DNA of 64,000 bases from Victivallis vadensis (GTDB lineage Bacteria > Verrucomicrobiota > Lentisphaeria > Victivallales > Victivallaceae): contig NZ_QEKH01000010.1 in NCBI RefSeq assembly GCF_003096415.1, positions 93,258 to 157,257 of the forward strand. The letters run 5' to 3'. Shown in pieces: positions 36,178 to 44,525 of this stretch. The translations under genes and the position numbers were made by a program. The notes below the pieces were generated by a model. That model did no database searches. It saw only the letters and a list, made by a program, of their open reading frames with translations, and was not told the DNA's origin. Within the stretch, counting starts at the first letter, position 1, and each line of letters starts with the position of its first letter.

Positions 36178-37718
36178 GCGCCCCGACTTTGTTCACATCC
36201 GGCGACCGGCTCGGAAAATATGTGGTAGACCGCCTGCTCGGACGCGGCGGAATGGGCGAGGTCTACTTGGTGAGCGATCCCGCTTCCCGCACCCGCTATG
36301 CCGCCAAGGTGCTCCAGCCGGAAATGACCGGAGACCCCGCCTATCTCGAAAAATTCCTGACCGAGGGAAGGCTGGCCTGCCGGATTCACCATGCCAATGT
36401 GGTCGGGGTGATCGACGCGGCCGTCGATCCGGCAACCGGACTGGCCTATATGGTGATGGAATATATCGACGGCGGCTCCGTCGAGGATCTGATCCGCCGG
36501 GGAGAACGTCCGGCGTGGGAATGGGCGGCGGCAATCACGCTGGCCGTTGCCGAAGCGCTGACCGCCGCCGAACGGGCCGGAATTGTGCACCGCGATATCA
36601 AGCCCGACAATATCATGCTGACCTCCTCCGGCGGTGTGAAGCTGGCCGATCTCGGCATCGCCCGCCGGAACACCGAGCCGGAAAGTCCCGATGAGAAGCG
36701 GTTCGGCACCCCCGCCTACATCTCTCCGGAGCAATGCCGCCGCGGAGGCGTGGTCGACGGCCGCAGCGATATCTACAGCCTCGGCGCAACTTTGTTCGAG
36801 CTGCTGACCGGCCGGCCTCCCTACTCCGGCAATACTCCGCTGGAGGTCGTGACCGCAATGCTGCAGACGCCGGTGCCCGATCCGCGCCGCTTCAACCCGG
36901 AGCTGCCCGCCTCAATATCGGTGCTGACCATGCGGATGCTGGCCAAGGACCCCGCTCAACGCCCCCGGAATGCCCGGGAACTGATCCGGGAACTCCACAA
37001 ACTGCCCGGCGTCGGCGCCCCGGTTCCCGAACCGAAAGTTTCTGCTCTGATGGAGTGGTTCACGCCCGACTACCGGACCCGGAAGCGGGTTCTGTGCGCC
37101 TCCATTCTGGTCGCCGCCGCTCTGGTGATCGCGTTGGTTCCGCTGCCGCCGCCCGGACCACGCCCGGTGGAGACCGATCCGCGTTCGGCAGAGATCGAGG
37201 CGGAATGTTCGGCAGCAATCCGGAAGCTGACACAGGAAAACCGGCAGTTGGAGCGGGAGATCGCCATGTACCGGAGTTACGGAGCCAGTCCAGAACAGCG
37301 ATTTCTGAAAGCGCTGTTCCTGCGTTTCGACCTGCGGGCCGCCCGGCTGTGGTACGATATCGGAGTCCGGCCGGCGGACCGGATCCGCTCGGAGTGGTTT
37401 CCGCTCGAACGGGAACCGCAACCGCCCACACCCGAATATATTCGTGAAGCCGCGGATTTTCTGGAGGAAAGGCAACTCATATTTTCAGAGAACGATTTCG
37501 AACGGCTGATCGCCAGCGCAGTTCACGGTGAAGCCTCCGAGCGGAAATACGCGCTCCATATCCTTACCATTCTCGCGGCTTCCGCGCACAATCGCGCTTC
37601 CTGCCCGCAACCGCTCGCACTCGCCGAAAAGGAGATCGCCCAGCTGGAACCAGCAGCCCGAAACAACCCGATGCGGGCCGTCGACCTTGCCAGGCTGAAA
37701 GAACTCCTGCAGGAATAA
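36174..37718 (+). CDS. Membrane-anchored Ser/Thr protein kinase (Hanks type)
   Basis: The 514-residue protein has an intact kinase domain (about 12-285): GRGGMGEVYLV loop, Lys45 in AAKVL, HRDIKPDN with Asp141, DLGIARR with Asp159 in place of DFG, and GTPAYISPEQ. One membrane helix follows (about 305-325, ASILVAAALVIALV), then a coiled coil (RKLTQENRQLEREI) and a helical domain of unknown type on the outer side. It resembles PASTA-less PknB-like receptors. It is last in the phosphatase-pseudokinase-kinase operon. Confidence 0.88.
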   Translation: MSAPTLFTSGDRLGKYVVDRLLGRGGMGEVYLVSDPASRTRYAAKVLQPEMTGDPAYLEKFLTEGRLACRIHHANVVGVIDAAVDPATGLAYMVMEYIDGGSVEDLIRRGERPAWEWAAAITLAVAEALTAAERAGIVHRDIKPDNIMLTSSGGVKLADLGIARRNTEPESPDEKRFGTPAYISPEQCRRGGVVDGRSDIYSLGATLFELLTGRPPYSGNTPLEVVTAMLQTPVPDPRRFNPELPASISVLTMRMLAKDPAQRPRNARELIRELHKLPGVGAPVPEPKVSALMEWFTPDYRTRKRVLCASILVAAALVIALVPLPPPGPRPVETDPRSAEIEAECSAAIRKLTQENRQLEREIAMYRSYGASPEQRFLKALFLRFDLRAARLWYDIGVRPADRIRSEWFPLEREPQPPTPEYIREAADFLEERQLIFSENDFERLIASAVHGEASERKYALHILTILAASAHNRASCPQPLALAEKEIAQLEPAARNNPMRAVDLARLKELLQE

Positions 37719-37741
37719 ACTTTTCTTCGGGGCGACTGAAA

Positions 37742-37774
37742 TAAAAAAAACGGAATTTCATTTCTGAAATTCCG
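37742..37774 (-). terminator. Intrinsic terminator of the tRNA-Ala gene
   Basis: On the minus strand CGGAATTTCA, loop, TGAAATTCCG is followed by eight T, 14 bases after the tRNA end. It faces the end of the kinase operon. Confidence 0.8.
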
Positions 37775-37787
37775 CATATCACCAAAA

Positions 37788-37864
37788 TGGTGGAGCATAT
37801 CGGACTTGAACCGATGACCCCCACACTGCCAGTGTGGTGCTCTAGCCAACTGAGCTAATGCCCC
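37788..37864 (-). tRNA. tRNA-Ala (anticodon GGC)
   Basis: The minus strand folds as a complete cloverleaf: acceptor stem GGGGCAT with ATGCTCC (one G-U), D arm GCTC/GAGC, anticodon stem CCACA/TGTGG with loop CTGGCAG giving anticodon GGC, T arm ATCGG-TTCAAGT-CCGAT, discriminator A and encoded CCA. Confidence 0.95.
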
Positions 37865-37923
37865 TTGCAATGCTCTTCAATATACCTGTTCCGGGGAAAA
37901 ATGCAAATCGAAATCAAAAAAAA

Positions 37924-38676
37924 TTACGATTTTTTGAGGTAGGCGGGATCAAGGAGATATTCCGGCTGAAGATTTCCGAGGGAACGCGCCATCTGGGAAC
38001 GCAGGTTCGGAATCCGTTCCGCCAGTTCGTCCACCAGGTTGCGGAAGAAGGCCCGGTCGCCTGCCTTGAGCTCGGTTTCATAGCGGCATTTGCCTGCCGC
38101 CGGGAGATCCCATTGAGTCAGGCAGGATTTGATCAGCGATTCGGGGGCGAGGGCGAAGGGACGGATGATCCGCACTCCCGGTTCCGATTTCGCCGGGACG
38201 TTCGGCCCCATCGTGGTAAGTCCCTGTCCCCGGCACAGGCTCATCAGGAAGGAGGCGGCGATATCGTCGAAGTGCTGTCCCAATGCAAGTTTGTTGCAGC
38301 CGAGTTCGCGGGCCAGTCCGTACAGCTTTCCCCGGCGCAGGCGTGAGCAGAGCACGCAGGGAGTGGCGGTGAACTTCTTTTCTTCGAGGATTTCGGCGAC
38401 CGGCAGCGCAACCATGCGGTGTTCCCAGCCCATCCGGCGGCAGTAACCGGCGATGCCCGGCAGATTGAATTCCGGGAAACCCGGATCGAACGTCGCGGCG
38501 ATCAGTCCGAATTCCACCGGGGCCTTGCGGCGCAGCGCATGCAGAGCATGCAGCAGCGCAAAGCTGTCCTTGCCGCCGGAAAGGCCGACCAGAATCCGGT
38601 CGCCCGCCGCGATCATTTTATATTTCGCCACTGCCTGCCCGGTCAGTTTGCATAGTTCTTTGAATGGTTCCGCCAT
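37924..38676 (-). CDS. ttcA: tRNA 2-thiocytidine synthetase TtcA
   Basis: The 250-residue ATP-dependent enzyme thiolates cytidine 32 in tRNA. It has the PP-loop SGGKDSFALLHAL (about 35), the CVLCSRLRRGKLY cysteine motif that holds the iron-sulfur cluster, and LALGQHFDDIAAS. Length and motif order match the short TtcA group. It lies 59 bases downstream of the tRNA-Ala gene on the same strand. Confidence 0.9.
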   Translation of the reverse strand: MAEPFKELCKLTGQAVAKYKMIAAGDRILVGLSGGKDSFALLHALHALRRKAPVEFGLIAATFDPGFPEFNLPGIAGYCRRMGWEHRMVALPVAEILEEKKFTATPCVLCSRLRRGKLYGLARELGCNKLALGQHFDDIAASFLMSLCRGQGLTTMGPNVPAKSEPGVRIIRPFALAPESLIKSCLTQWDLPAAGKCRYETELKAGDRAFFRNLVDELAERIPNLRSQMARSLGNLQPEYLLDPAYLKKS

Positions 38677-38746
38677 TCGGATAAAATAGCGTTGCAGGGG
38701 CGGCTTGTCAATTCCATCGGGGATTGTTTTTTTCAGGATTCATGTC

Positions 38747-38831
38747 GTGTGCAAGTTTCCGAACCGGGATTTCGCCAAAGGCGAAATCTCCACTCGAAAG
38801 ACTTGCACACGGCGTGGATTCTTGTTATATT
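38747..38831 (+). promoter_or_regulatory. Promoter of the AraC regulator overlapping a nested palindrome
   Basis: TTGCAC (38803-38808), 17 bases, TATATT (38826-38831). The -35 lies in the right arm of an outer inverted repeat, GTGTGCAAGT (38747-38756) with ACTTGCACAC (38801-38810). Between the arms is a perfect palindrome, GATTTCGCC-AAA-GGCGAAATC (38768-38788), shared with repeats at 53.3 and 54.5 kb. Confidence 0.65.
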
Positions 38832-38856
38832 ATACAGAAAGAGCGAGGGCTTCCAA

Positions 38857-39672
38857 ATGCGTGAAGATTTCATATTTCCTCCGGCGCCGCCGGAGGAAGC
38901 CCCTTTTCGGCTGCACCTGGCCGGGACCAGCTACTGCGACGGCGGCTATGTGATCGCCCGTCCCCGCAGTGAAAACCTCTGGGTGCTCGAATACATTGAG
39001 TGCGGCACCGGGACGTATGAGGCCGGGGGGGTGGTAACCCATCCGTCTGCCGGAGACCTCTATTTCGTGCATGCGGGAACCGAGCACCGCTACTATTCGG
39101 ATGCGCGGAATCCGTGGGTGAAGCACTGGATCAACTTTTCCGGTCCGCTTGTGGCCGAATTGGAAAAGCTTTACAAATTGCGCGACGTGCTGGTGGTACC
39201 AGGCTTTTCGCGGCCCGAACTGTTCCCGGAGCTGCTGCATCAACTGCGGCTGCACCCGGAGCAGACCCACTCCCGGCTCGGGCCGGAGTTCCTGATGGCG
39301 GTCGTGACCACGATGGCCGCCGACCTTGCCGCCGCCCATCCGCAGCCGGCCGTTTCCGAAACGGGAATCCGCCTGCGCGACCGCCTCGACCGGTGTGTGT
39401 TCGGAAAAGCGCCGTCGCTGGATGAACTTGCCGCCCTTGCCGCGCGTTCCAAGGTTCAGACGATCCGTATTTTCAAGCGGGATTTCGGAGAAACTCCGGC
39501 GCAATACCTGATCCGGCGCAAGATCGCCGCCGCCTGTGAACTGCTGCGTTCCTCCTCGGGGATGATCAAGGAGATCGCCGCCGCGCTCGGATTTTCCGAC
39601 GAATATCACTTCGCCGCGCTTTTCAAGCGGAAAACCGGCTTTTCCCCCGGCCGCTACCGCCGCCGCGAGTGA
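38857..39672 (+). CDS. AraC-family transcriptional regulator
   Basis: The 271-residue protein has an N-terminal cupin-like sensor domain (about 20-150: GDLYFVHAGTEHRYYSD) and a C-terminal double helix-turn-helix (about 175-270). The latter contains LAALAARSKVQTIRIFKRDFGETPAQYLIRRKIA and the family end IAAALGFSDEYHFAALFKRKTGFSPGRYRR. It probably controls sugar genes, perhaps the convergent hydrolase locus or distant targets. The start at 38857 was chosen because the -10 box and a GAGGG site lie just upstream. Confidence 0.85.
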   Translation: MREDFIFPPAPPEEAPFRLHLAGTSYCDGGYVIARPRSENLWVLEYIECGTGTYEAGGVVTHPSAGDLYFVHAGTEHRYYSDARNPWVKHWINFSGPLVAELEKLYKLRDVLVVPGFSRPELFPELLHQLRLHPEQTHSRLGPEFLMAVVTTMAADLAAAHPQPAVSETGIRLRDRLDRCVFGKAPSLDELAALAARSKVQTIRIFKRDFGETPAQYLIRRKIAAACELLRSSSGMIKEIAAALGFSDEYHFAALFKRKTGFSPGRYRRRE

Positions 39673-39675
39673 CGT

Positions 39676-40407
39676 TCAGGGGCGGGCGTACAGCGGGCGG
39701 AAGCCGGATGGACCGGAGGACCAGGCGCGCACGCCGGTGGGAAAGAGGCTCTGCGGCAGATAGCCGGAAACATTGAAGCGCCGGTTCAGTTCCGGGTTGT
39801 TCAGTTGCTTGTAGCGCAGGAAGTTGGCCCGAAGCGGCGTTTCCGGCGCGCCGCGTAGCGATTTCCACGGGATCGCCAGCTCCACGGTCCAGACGGAACG
39901 TCCCGGCGAACCGGGCAGCGCAACGAGCCGCACCGCGCTCTTCAGGCCGGCGATATCCCGGCCGGTGTCGATGTCGCGGCGGTTCTGTGCGTTCCAGCGG
40001 ACGGCGGCGTCATAGAGAACGCCGGTCGGGGAAACGGAGAGTTCAAGCAGTTCGGAGCTGCCCGGAAACAGGAAGATCACTTCGCAGATATCCTCCCGGT
40101 AAATCGGGTCGTCACGTTCGGTGAAGGTCGCAGTGGGGGTATCATCCGAACAGACGAAACTCACATAGAGATAATCACGGTCGTACAGCAGCCGGAGCAT
40201 GGTCAGATAATGCTCGACGATCAGATTGTTGATTGTTCCGTCGGCTGAACCGAGATTGTAGACATCGGACCGGGTGAACCATGCCGGTTCGAGAATCCCG
40301 TCGATCACGATCGGTTCCGGAACCGGCCGCGCGGCGGCGTGATTGTAAAGTCCCGCCGCCGCGGTCAGGGAGAGTACCGACAGCCAGATGCACAGAGTGG
40401 ATTTCAT
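39676..40407 (-). CDS. Secreted CBM9-like carbohydrate-binding protein
   Basis: The 243-residue protein has a signal peptide (1-26) and one beta-sandwich of the CBM9/DOMON-like type: IVIDGILEPAWFTRSDVYNL near 34, LLYDRDYLYVSFVCSDDTP near 90, REDICEVIFLFPG, and VWTVELAIPWKSLRG near 180. Such domains bind sugar ends or act in extracellular glycan handling. It is the last gene of the minus-strand locus, 14 bases after the large hydrolase-like gene. Confidence 0.75.
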   Translation of the reverse strand: MKSTLCIWLSVLSLTAAAGLYNHAAARPVPEPIVIDGILEPAWFTRSDVYNLGSADGTINNLIVEHYLTMLRLLYDRDYLYVSFVCSDDTPTATFTERDDPIYREDICEVIFLFPGSSELLELSVSPTGVLYDAAVRWNAQNRRDIDTGRDIAGLKSAVRLVALPGSPGRSVWTVELAIPWKSLRGAPETPLRANFLRYKQLNNPELNRRFNVSGYLPQSLFPTGVRAWSSGPSGFRPLYARP

Positions 40408-40421
40408 CGGCAGGCCCCGTG

Positions 40422-43304
40422 TCAGCGGATGAAGATCACTTCATTGCTGTTCAAAGTGATGGTTTCATGCGGCGCGAGCCGGCCGGTCCTGCCGGAGGGG
40501 CGGATCATGTAATCGCCGCTCAGCGCGCCGCCGTCCAGCGGCATCGGCAGCGTAATGCGTTCCGGGCCGAGATTGCCGACCGCGAGTTCTTTGCCGTCAA
40601 ATACGACGGCGGCGGCTTCGACGGCGTCGGGAGGGACCGTGAAGAGTTGTCTGCCGTCCACTTCGGCTCCGGCGGCGCGGTAGGCGGCGAAAGCGCCGTC
40701 CTTGCGAATCAGCACGACGCCGTCCGCGGCGGGATTGGACAGGGTGACCGTGCCGAGCGGCGTGCCGGTGAAGGTGATGCCGCCTGTGCCCCGTTTCCGG
40801 TCAAGGTTGGCGACCACGCAGGCGTTTTCCCAGATAGAGAGGGTTTCAAAACCGCGCTGGCGGTAGTCTAGAATCCGCTTCCCGACCGTCTCTTTGAGCA
40901 CCTGCTGGGTGCGGAAGATCATCTGTGCTCCGGCGGAGTAGCCGCGCCGCGCCCAGTCGTGGCGGCCGTCGGCGCCGAGGATTACGCCGAAAAGCATCCT
41001 TCGGGCGCGGTCGTGGGGACGGACGCCGCTCTCGCCGCCCTCGATGCCGGTGCAGTTGGCGATGCAGTCGCCGTAAACCATGCTGATGAAGGGGACGTAT
41101 TCATCGTGGTCGCCTGCCCCCATCATGAAAGCGTCGTAATAAGGCATGCGCCGCTCTTCTCCGCCTTCGGTGCCGCGGAAAGCGCTGCCGGAAGATTCGC
41201 GCAGCTGCCGGGCGAGTTCGACCACCGCCGCGGTTCCCGCATCGCGCCAGCAGTACGGATAGTTGCCGGCGGGGTTCACGTCGAGCAGGGTGGTGCAGCC
41301 GATCACATCCTCGAAGATGCCGTTGGCCCCCTGTGCGACCATCTCCCGGACAGCCGCGTTCACTTCGCGGGAGACGGCGCGCGGGGTTGCGAAGTAGAGC
41401 CGGTTGCGGCTCCAGCTCTGTTCCTGGTAGGTCCCGCCGGGCTGCAGGGCCATCTTTTTGATGTCGAACTTCGGAGATTCAAAATCGTACTGGATCGGAT
41501 TGGTGTGCAGAAAGACCACGCGCCCTTTGCTGCGGTTGGCGTCCATGAACTCTTTGAAACTGCCGCCGAGCCGCCGGTCGACCGGGAAATAGACCGGATA
41601 ACCGCTGTCGAACCTGCCCCACCAGCCGTCGTAACGGTAGGCGGGCTTCACGCCGTAAACGGTTTCGATCCGGTCGGCAACGCGCAGGAAGTCGGCGTAA
41701 TTATAGGTAAAGGGACATGTTTTGTCCTTGGCGGCCCGGTCAGGGTCATACACGCGGCCGTTTTTGCCGAATGCTTCATAGCCGACCATCTTCACCACGC
41801 CGTTGAGCACCCGGTCGAGATTGGGATTGTTCCTGCGCTTTTCGAAGAAGGTCACGTACCACGGTTGTTTCGTCGCCCATTTACGGTACTCCTCGGCCAG
41901 CCCCCGGAGGCCGGTGTCGCCGACATTGGCGAGTACGAATTCATGGTCGGCGGCATAGGTTTCGCCGGGGAGGACCCAGTCACGGTTCTGCCAGTTCACC
42001 CGGACCGTTCCGTTCGGGCCGGAACCGCGGTCATCGATCGCCGCGAATTTCACGTGGCCGGCCGGATCCTGCGGATAGAGGAGCAGCGTGCAATCATCGA
42101 TCCCGAGGCCGAGCAGCATCATGCTGAGGTGACCGGGGCCGCCGTAGCAGAGGTAGCGGAAATTCTTTTTGAGATCGCGCCTGATCCCCTGCCAGCGCGG
42201 GATGAATCCCCAACTGTCGCGGCCTTTGGTAAAACCGCCGAGATTCGGGAAATAGATCTCCTTGACCGGCTGGCCGAACCTGTTCGTGAAGGTGTATCCG
42301 AAACGGAGTTCTCCGGCGGCGGAGGGGGTGACCCGGACAGTGAAGACGGAACGGTTTTCCGGGAGCGTATAACGCCACACCGCGCTTTTCATGCCGTCAC
42401 GCGTCTCGACGGAGAATGCCGCGGAGGCCTGCGAAGCATCGTAGCTTTTCGGCGTTCCGCCCGCCGTCGTGAAGCTCCACCAGGCGGGGCCGGTCTCCTG
42501 CCAGTCGGCGATCAGCAGCCTGCCGGTGCGCTTGTCGTACATCGCCAGCGGCAGACCGGAGGCGGTGACCTGAAGTTCCAGCTTGTCGCCGCCGACCTGC
42601 ACGGTGTTGCCGGCCTGCCTGACATACGGGCCGTTTTCGGCGGCGGGAGCGAGGGGGCGGAAGCGGTAGCGCCCCATGGTTTCCGTCACCTGCGCTTCGG
42701 GTAAAGCGGTGTCGTCGATCACAAGATTGAGCAAATCGCCGGTGTAATTCCAGATAGTCCGGGCCGGATCGGCGGGAGTGCCGATGCTGAAACTGCCGGA
42801 GGAGAGTTTCAGGGGGCCGGGGCTTTTCAGCGACGCGAGCCGCCTGCCGTTGGCGAACACCTTCACATGCTCATTGTCATAACTGACGGCGAAGCTGTTC
42901 AGCTTTCCCGGACGGATGCCGCCCTTCCACTTATGGAATACGCGCCCGCCGGGGCCGAAAAAGACCACCTGCATGGAGCCGTCGGATTCACGCATCAGCG
43001 TAAGGTTGTTCGGTTCCCAGTGGCGGCCGCCGAGCTGGAAGATGATTTGAGGCGTTTGGCTGGTTCCGAAGCTCCGGTCCGGGATGATCCAGCAGAATAC
43101 GGTGCCTTCCGCGGCGAGTCTGGCCGGATCGGCAGTGGCGCGCAGTACGCTGTTTTTATTCAGTTTGAGCGTGCCGAAATCCAGATAGCGCCCGGCCGCG
43201 ACTTCGCGGCGCTCGGAGGGCCGGTCCGTGTCGAGCTGAAATATCGGCGCGGCGGCCGCGCCCAGCACACCGCCGAGCAGAAACATGGATAGCGTCTTTT
43301 TCAT
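40422..43304 (-). CDS. Large secreted LamG-containing predicted glycoside hydrolase (DUF6259-like)
   Basis: The 960-residue protein has a signal peptide (1-19), a LamG/concanavalin-like domain (about 45-185: GTVFCWIIPDRSF, VSYDNEHVKVFANGRRL), a beta-rich region to about 430 and a probable TIM barrel (about 480-800). The barrel contains AYRYDGWWGRFDSGYP and GANGIFEDVIGCTTLLDVNP, where acidic residues could be catalytic. A C-terminal beta domain ends the protein. It resembles uncharacterised DUF6259 glycosidases; no substrate can be named. The start at 43304 has AAAGGA upstream; the 85 in-frame codons before it shadow the prepilin gene. Confidence 0.65.
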   Translation of the reverse strand: MKKTLSMFLLGGVLGAAAAPIFQLDTDRPSERREVAAGRYLDFGTLKLNKNSVLRATADPARLAAEGTVFCWIIPDRSFGTSQTPQIIFQLGGRHWEPNNLTLMRESDGSMQVVFFGPGGRVFHKWKGGIRPGKLNSFAVSYDNEHVKVFANGRRLASLKSPGPLKLSSGSFSIGTPADPARTIWNYTGDLLNLVIDDTALPEAQVTETMGRYRFRPLAPAAENGPYVRQAGNTVQVGGDKLELQVTASGLPLAMYDKRTGRLLIADWQETGPAWWSFTTAGGTPKSYDASQASAAFSVETRDGMKSAVWRYTLPENRSVFTVRVTPSAAGELRFGYTFTNRFGQPVKEIYFPNLGGFTKGRDSWGFIPRWQGIRRDLKKNFRYLCYGGPGHLSMMLLGLGIDDCTLLLYPQDPAGHVKFAAIDDRGSGPNGTVRVNWQNRDWVLPGETYAADHEFVLANVGDTGLRGLAEEYRKWATKQPWYVTFFEKRRNNPNLDRVLNGVVKMVGYEAFGKNGRVYDPDRAAKDKTCPFTYNYADFLRVADRIETVYGVKPAYRYDGWWGRFDSGYPVYFPVDRRLGGSFKEFMDANRSKGRVVFLHTNPIQYDFESPKFDIKKMALQPGGTYQEQSWSRNRLYFATPRAVSREVNAAVREMVAQGANGIFEDVIGCTTLLDVNPAGNYPYCWRDAGTAAVVELARQLRESSGSAFRGTEGGEERRMPYYDAFMMGAGDHDEYVPFISMVYGDCIANCTGIEGGESGVRPHDRARRMLFGVILGADGRHDWARRGYSAGAQMIFRTQQVLKETVGKRILDYRQRGFETLSIWENACVVANLDRKRGTGGITFTGTPLGTVTLSNPAADGVVLIRKDGAFAAYRAAGAEVDGRQLFTVPPDAVEAAAVVFDGKELAVGNLGPERITLPMPLDGGALSGDYMIRPSGRTGRLAPHETITLNSNEVIFIR

Positions 43305-43344
43305 GAAATTCCTTTCGTGGTTATCTTGAAACGGAGAGAAAGCG

Positions 43345-44511
43345 TCAGAGGTTCCGGACGGCTTTGACGTGGCCGTCGGCGAAGAGCCAGTTTCCGCCGC
43401 CGGCGTGGGGATTGTATTCGGCGCTGCTGTTCGCGAGCCCCTCTTTGCCGAGCCATTCCCGGAACAGGACGCGGTTGCTGATGTCGCGGAGCTGGCCGAC
43501 TTTGCGGTTCCAGGTCCAGCCCCAGTACCGGTAGTGCCGGTAGGCGGTGCTGGTTTCAATTTCCCGGCCGTTGAACCAGCAGTAGCTGCTCAGCAGCATC
43601 TTCCCCGCGTCTTTGTCGGTCTGGCTGCGGTTGTACCGCATGTTGTTGGCGAGCGGGCACCAGAAGAGGTCCATCCGGGCTTCGTCCCACTCCCTGACCG
43701 TTCCGCCGAGGTAAGCGGCCAGCGGTTGGCCCCAGCGTTGGGGCTGGGCCGGATTGTAGGTGGGGTCCTCAGGGTCTCCGCCGCCTTTGTTGGTGGTGTT
43801 GCGGTGGGGGACGATGCGGTCGCCGTAGTCGATGCCGTACGCGGTCATGGCGGTGCCGGTCTGCTTGAGGTGCCCGGAGCACTTCATCGCACGCGCCCGC
43901 TCCCTCGCCCGGCCGAGAGCAGGCAACAGCAGGCCGGCGAGAATGGCGATGATCGCAATCACTACGAGCAGCTCAATAAGGGTAAACGGCCTTACATGGC
44001 GGTATGCGGGGGGCGTGTCCGCCTCGTGCCGCGCCCCCTGCGTCCGGCAAGGTGCCGGTGCCGGGTAGGGGGCGGTGCAGTGCAAAGACGCGGTCGGTCG
44101 GCGGTGGGAAGAAGATCCGCAATAACGTGAAGTTATCTTCCCGCTTTTTTGCGGAAAGACAACTTCACGTTTTTGCTCCGGCTTGCCGCTTGCAGGGCAT
44201 TGGCAAAGGCATGAGAGCTTGCCGGAAGTATGTGAAAGGTTAAGGTTGTCTGGTACGGGGAGAGACGCGGCGCAAGTCGCCGCTTTTTCTTCCCCGGACC
44301 CCTCTCTTTCACGCAGAGCGGGAACGAGGGGGCGGGGGAGCAGAGCTCCCCGGCGGGATAAGCAGGAGGAACGCAGTGACGACGCACATCCCGTTACTTG
44401 GCGGCGGCACCTTGCCGCCTCTCTTTTACGCAGAGCAGTATATGGAAAGAGATTGTATATTTGACAAGTTTTAATAACGAGTAATTCAATTAATGTAAAA
44501 TAGTTTTTCAT
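43345..44511 (-). CDS. Prepilin-type protein with duplicated signal and 163-codon in-frame insert
   Basis: The 388-residue frame begins [12 protein letters not shown] after a perfect AGGAGGT site, then departs into 163 codons of Cys-, Arg- and Pro-rich low-hydrophobicity sequence. It resumes with [19 protein letters not shown] (from 43986) and a normal pseudopilin body ending in the family motif LFADGHVK. No stop occurs in the insert, and no ATG, GTG or TTG in the stretch just before the second signal offers a good start. Removing 513 bp would give an ordinary 217-residue prepilin. The protein may be non-functional, processed at the second signal, or restored at RNA or DNA level. The gene follows the hybrid regulator by 14 bases. 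Confidence 0.75.
   Translation of the reverse strand: MKNYFTLIELLVIKTCQIYNLFPYTALRKREAARCRRQVTGCASSLRSSCLSRRGALLPRPLVPALREREGSGEEKAATCAASLPVPDNLNLSHTSGKLSCLCQCPASGKPEQKREVVFPQKSGKITSRYCGSSSHRRPTASLHCTAPYPAPAPCRTQGARHEADTPPAYRHVRPFTLIELLVVIAIIAILAGLLLPALGRARERARAMKCSGHLKQTGTAMTAYGIDYGDRIVPHRNTTNKGGGDPEDPTYNPAQPQRWGQPLAAYLGGTVREWDEARMDLFWCPLANNMRYNRSQTDKDAGKMLLSSYCWFNGREIETSTAYRHYRYWGWTWNRKVGQLRDISNRVLFREWLGKEGLANSSAEYNPHAGGGNWLFADGHVKAVRNL
44124..44171. repeat. 21-bp-stem hairpin inside the prepilin insert
   Basis: Arms 44124-44144 and 44151-44171 pair over 21 bp (two G-U pairs if transcribed on the minus strand) around a loop of six T (six A on the minus strand). The outer part is AACGTGAAGTT / AACTTCACGTT. 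Confidence 0.9.
44301..44436. repeat. 117-bp nested unit bounded by 19-bp direct repeats
   Basis: CCTCTCTTTCACGCAGAGC (44301-44319) recurs with one change at 44418-44436. The period is 117 bp, or 39 codons, so the reading frame is kept. Inside are hairpins GGGGAGC-AGA-GCTCCCC and GGCGGCA-CCT-TGCCGCC. Confidence 0.85.
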
Positions 44512-44525
44512 GCGATACCTCCTGT

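Larger units (their letters stand above)
43987..44475 (-). mobile_element. 489-bp insert between two prepilin signal copies
   Basis: The segment separates two FTLIELLV codings (44476-44499 and 43963-43986) that lie exactly 513 bp apart in frame. It is a mosaic of hairpins and GC blocks, including CCGGCACCTTGCCGG also found at 1.98, 2.31 and 56.9 kb. It has no transposase, so it may be a non-autonomous element or a recombination product. The flanking copies differ at 7 of 24 bases, all synonymous, so this is not a fresh target duplication. Confidence 0.6.

Noticed and set aside
43987..44475. Group II intron or intein as explanation of the prepilin insert
   Set aside because: No reverse transcriptase or maturase, no recognisable catalytic RNA domains and no intein splicing motifs were seen. 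The duplicated signal with synonymous differences is not explained by either. An unknown splicing or bypass mechanism is not excluded.
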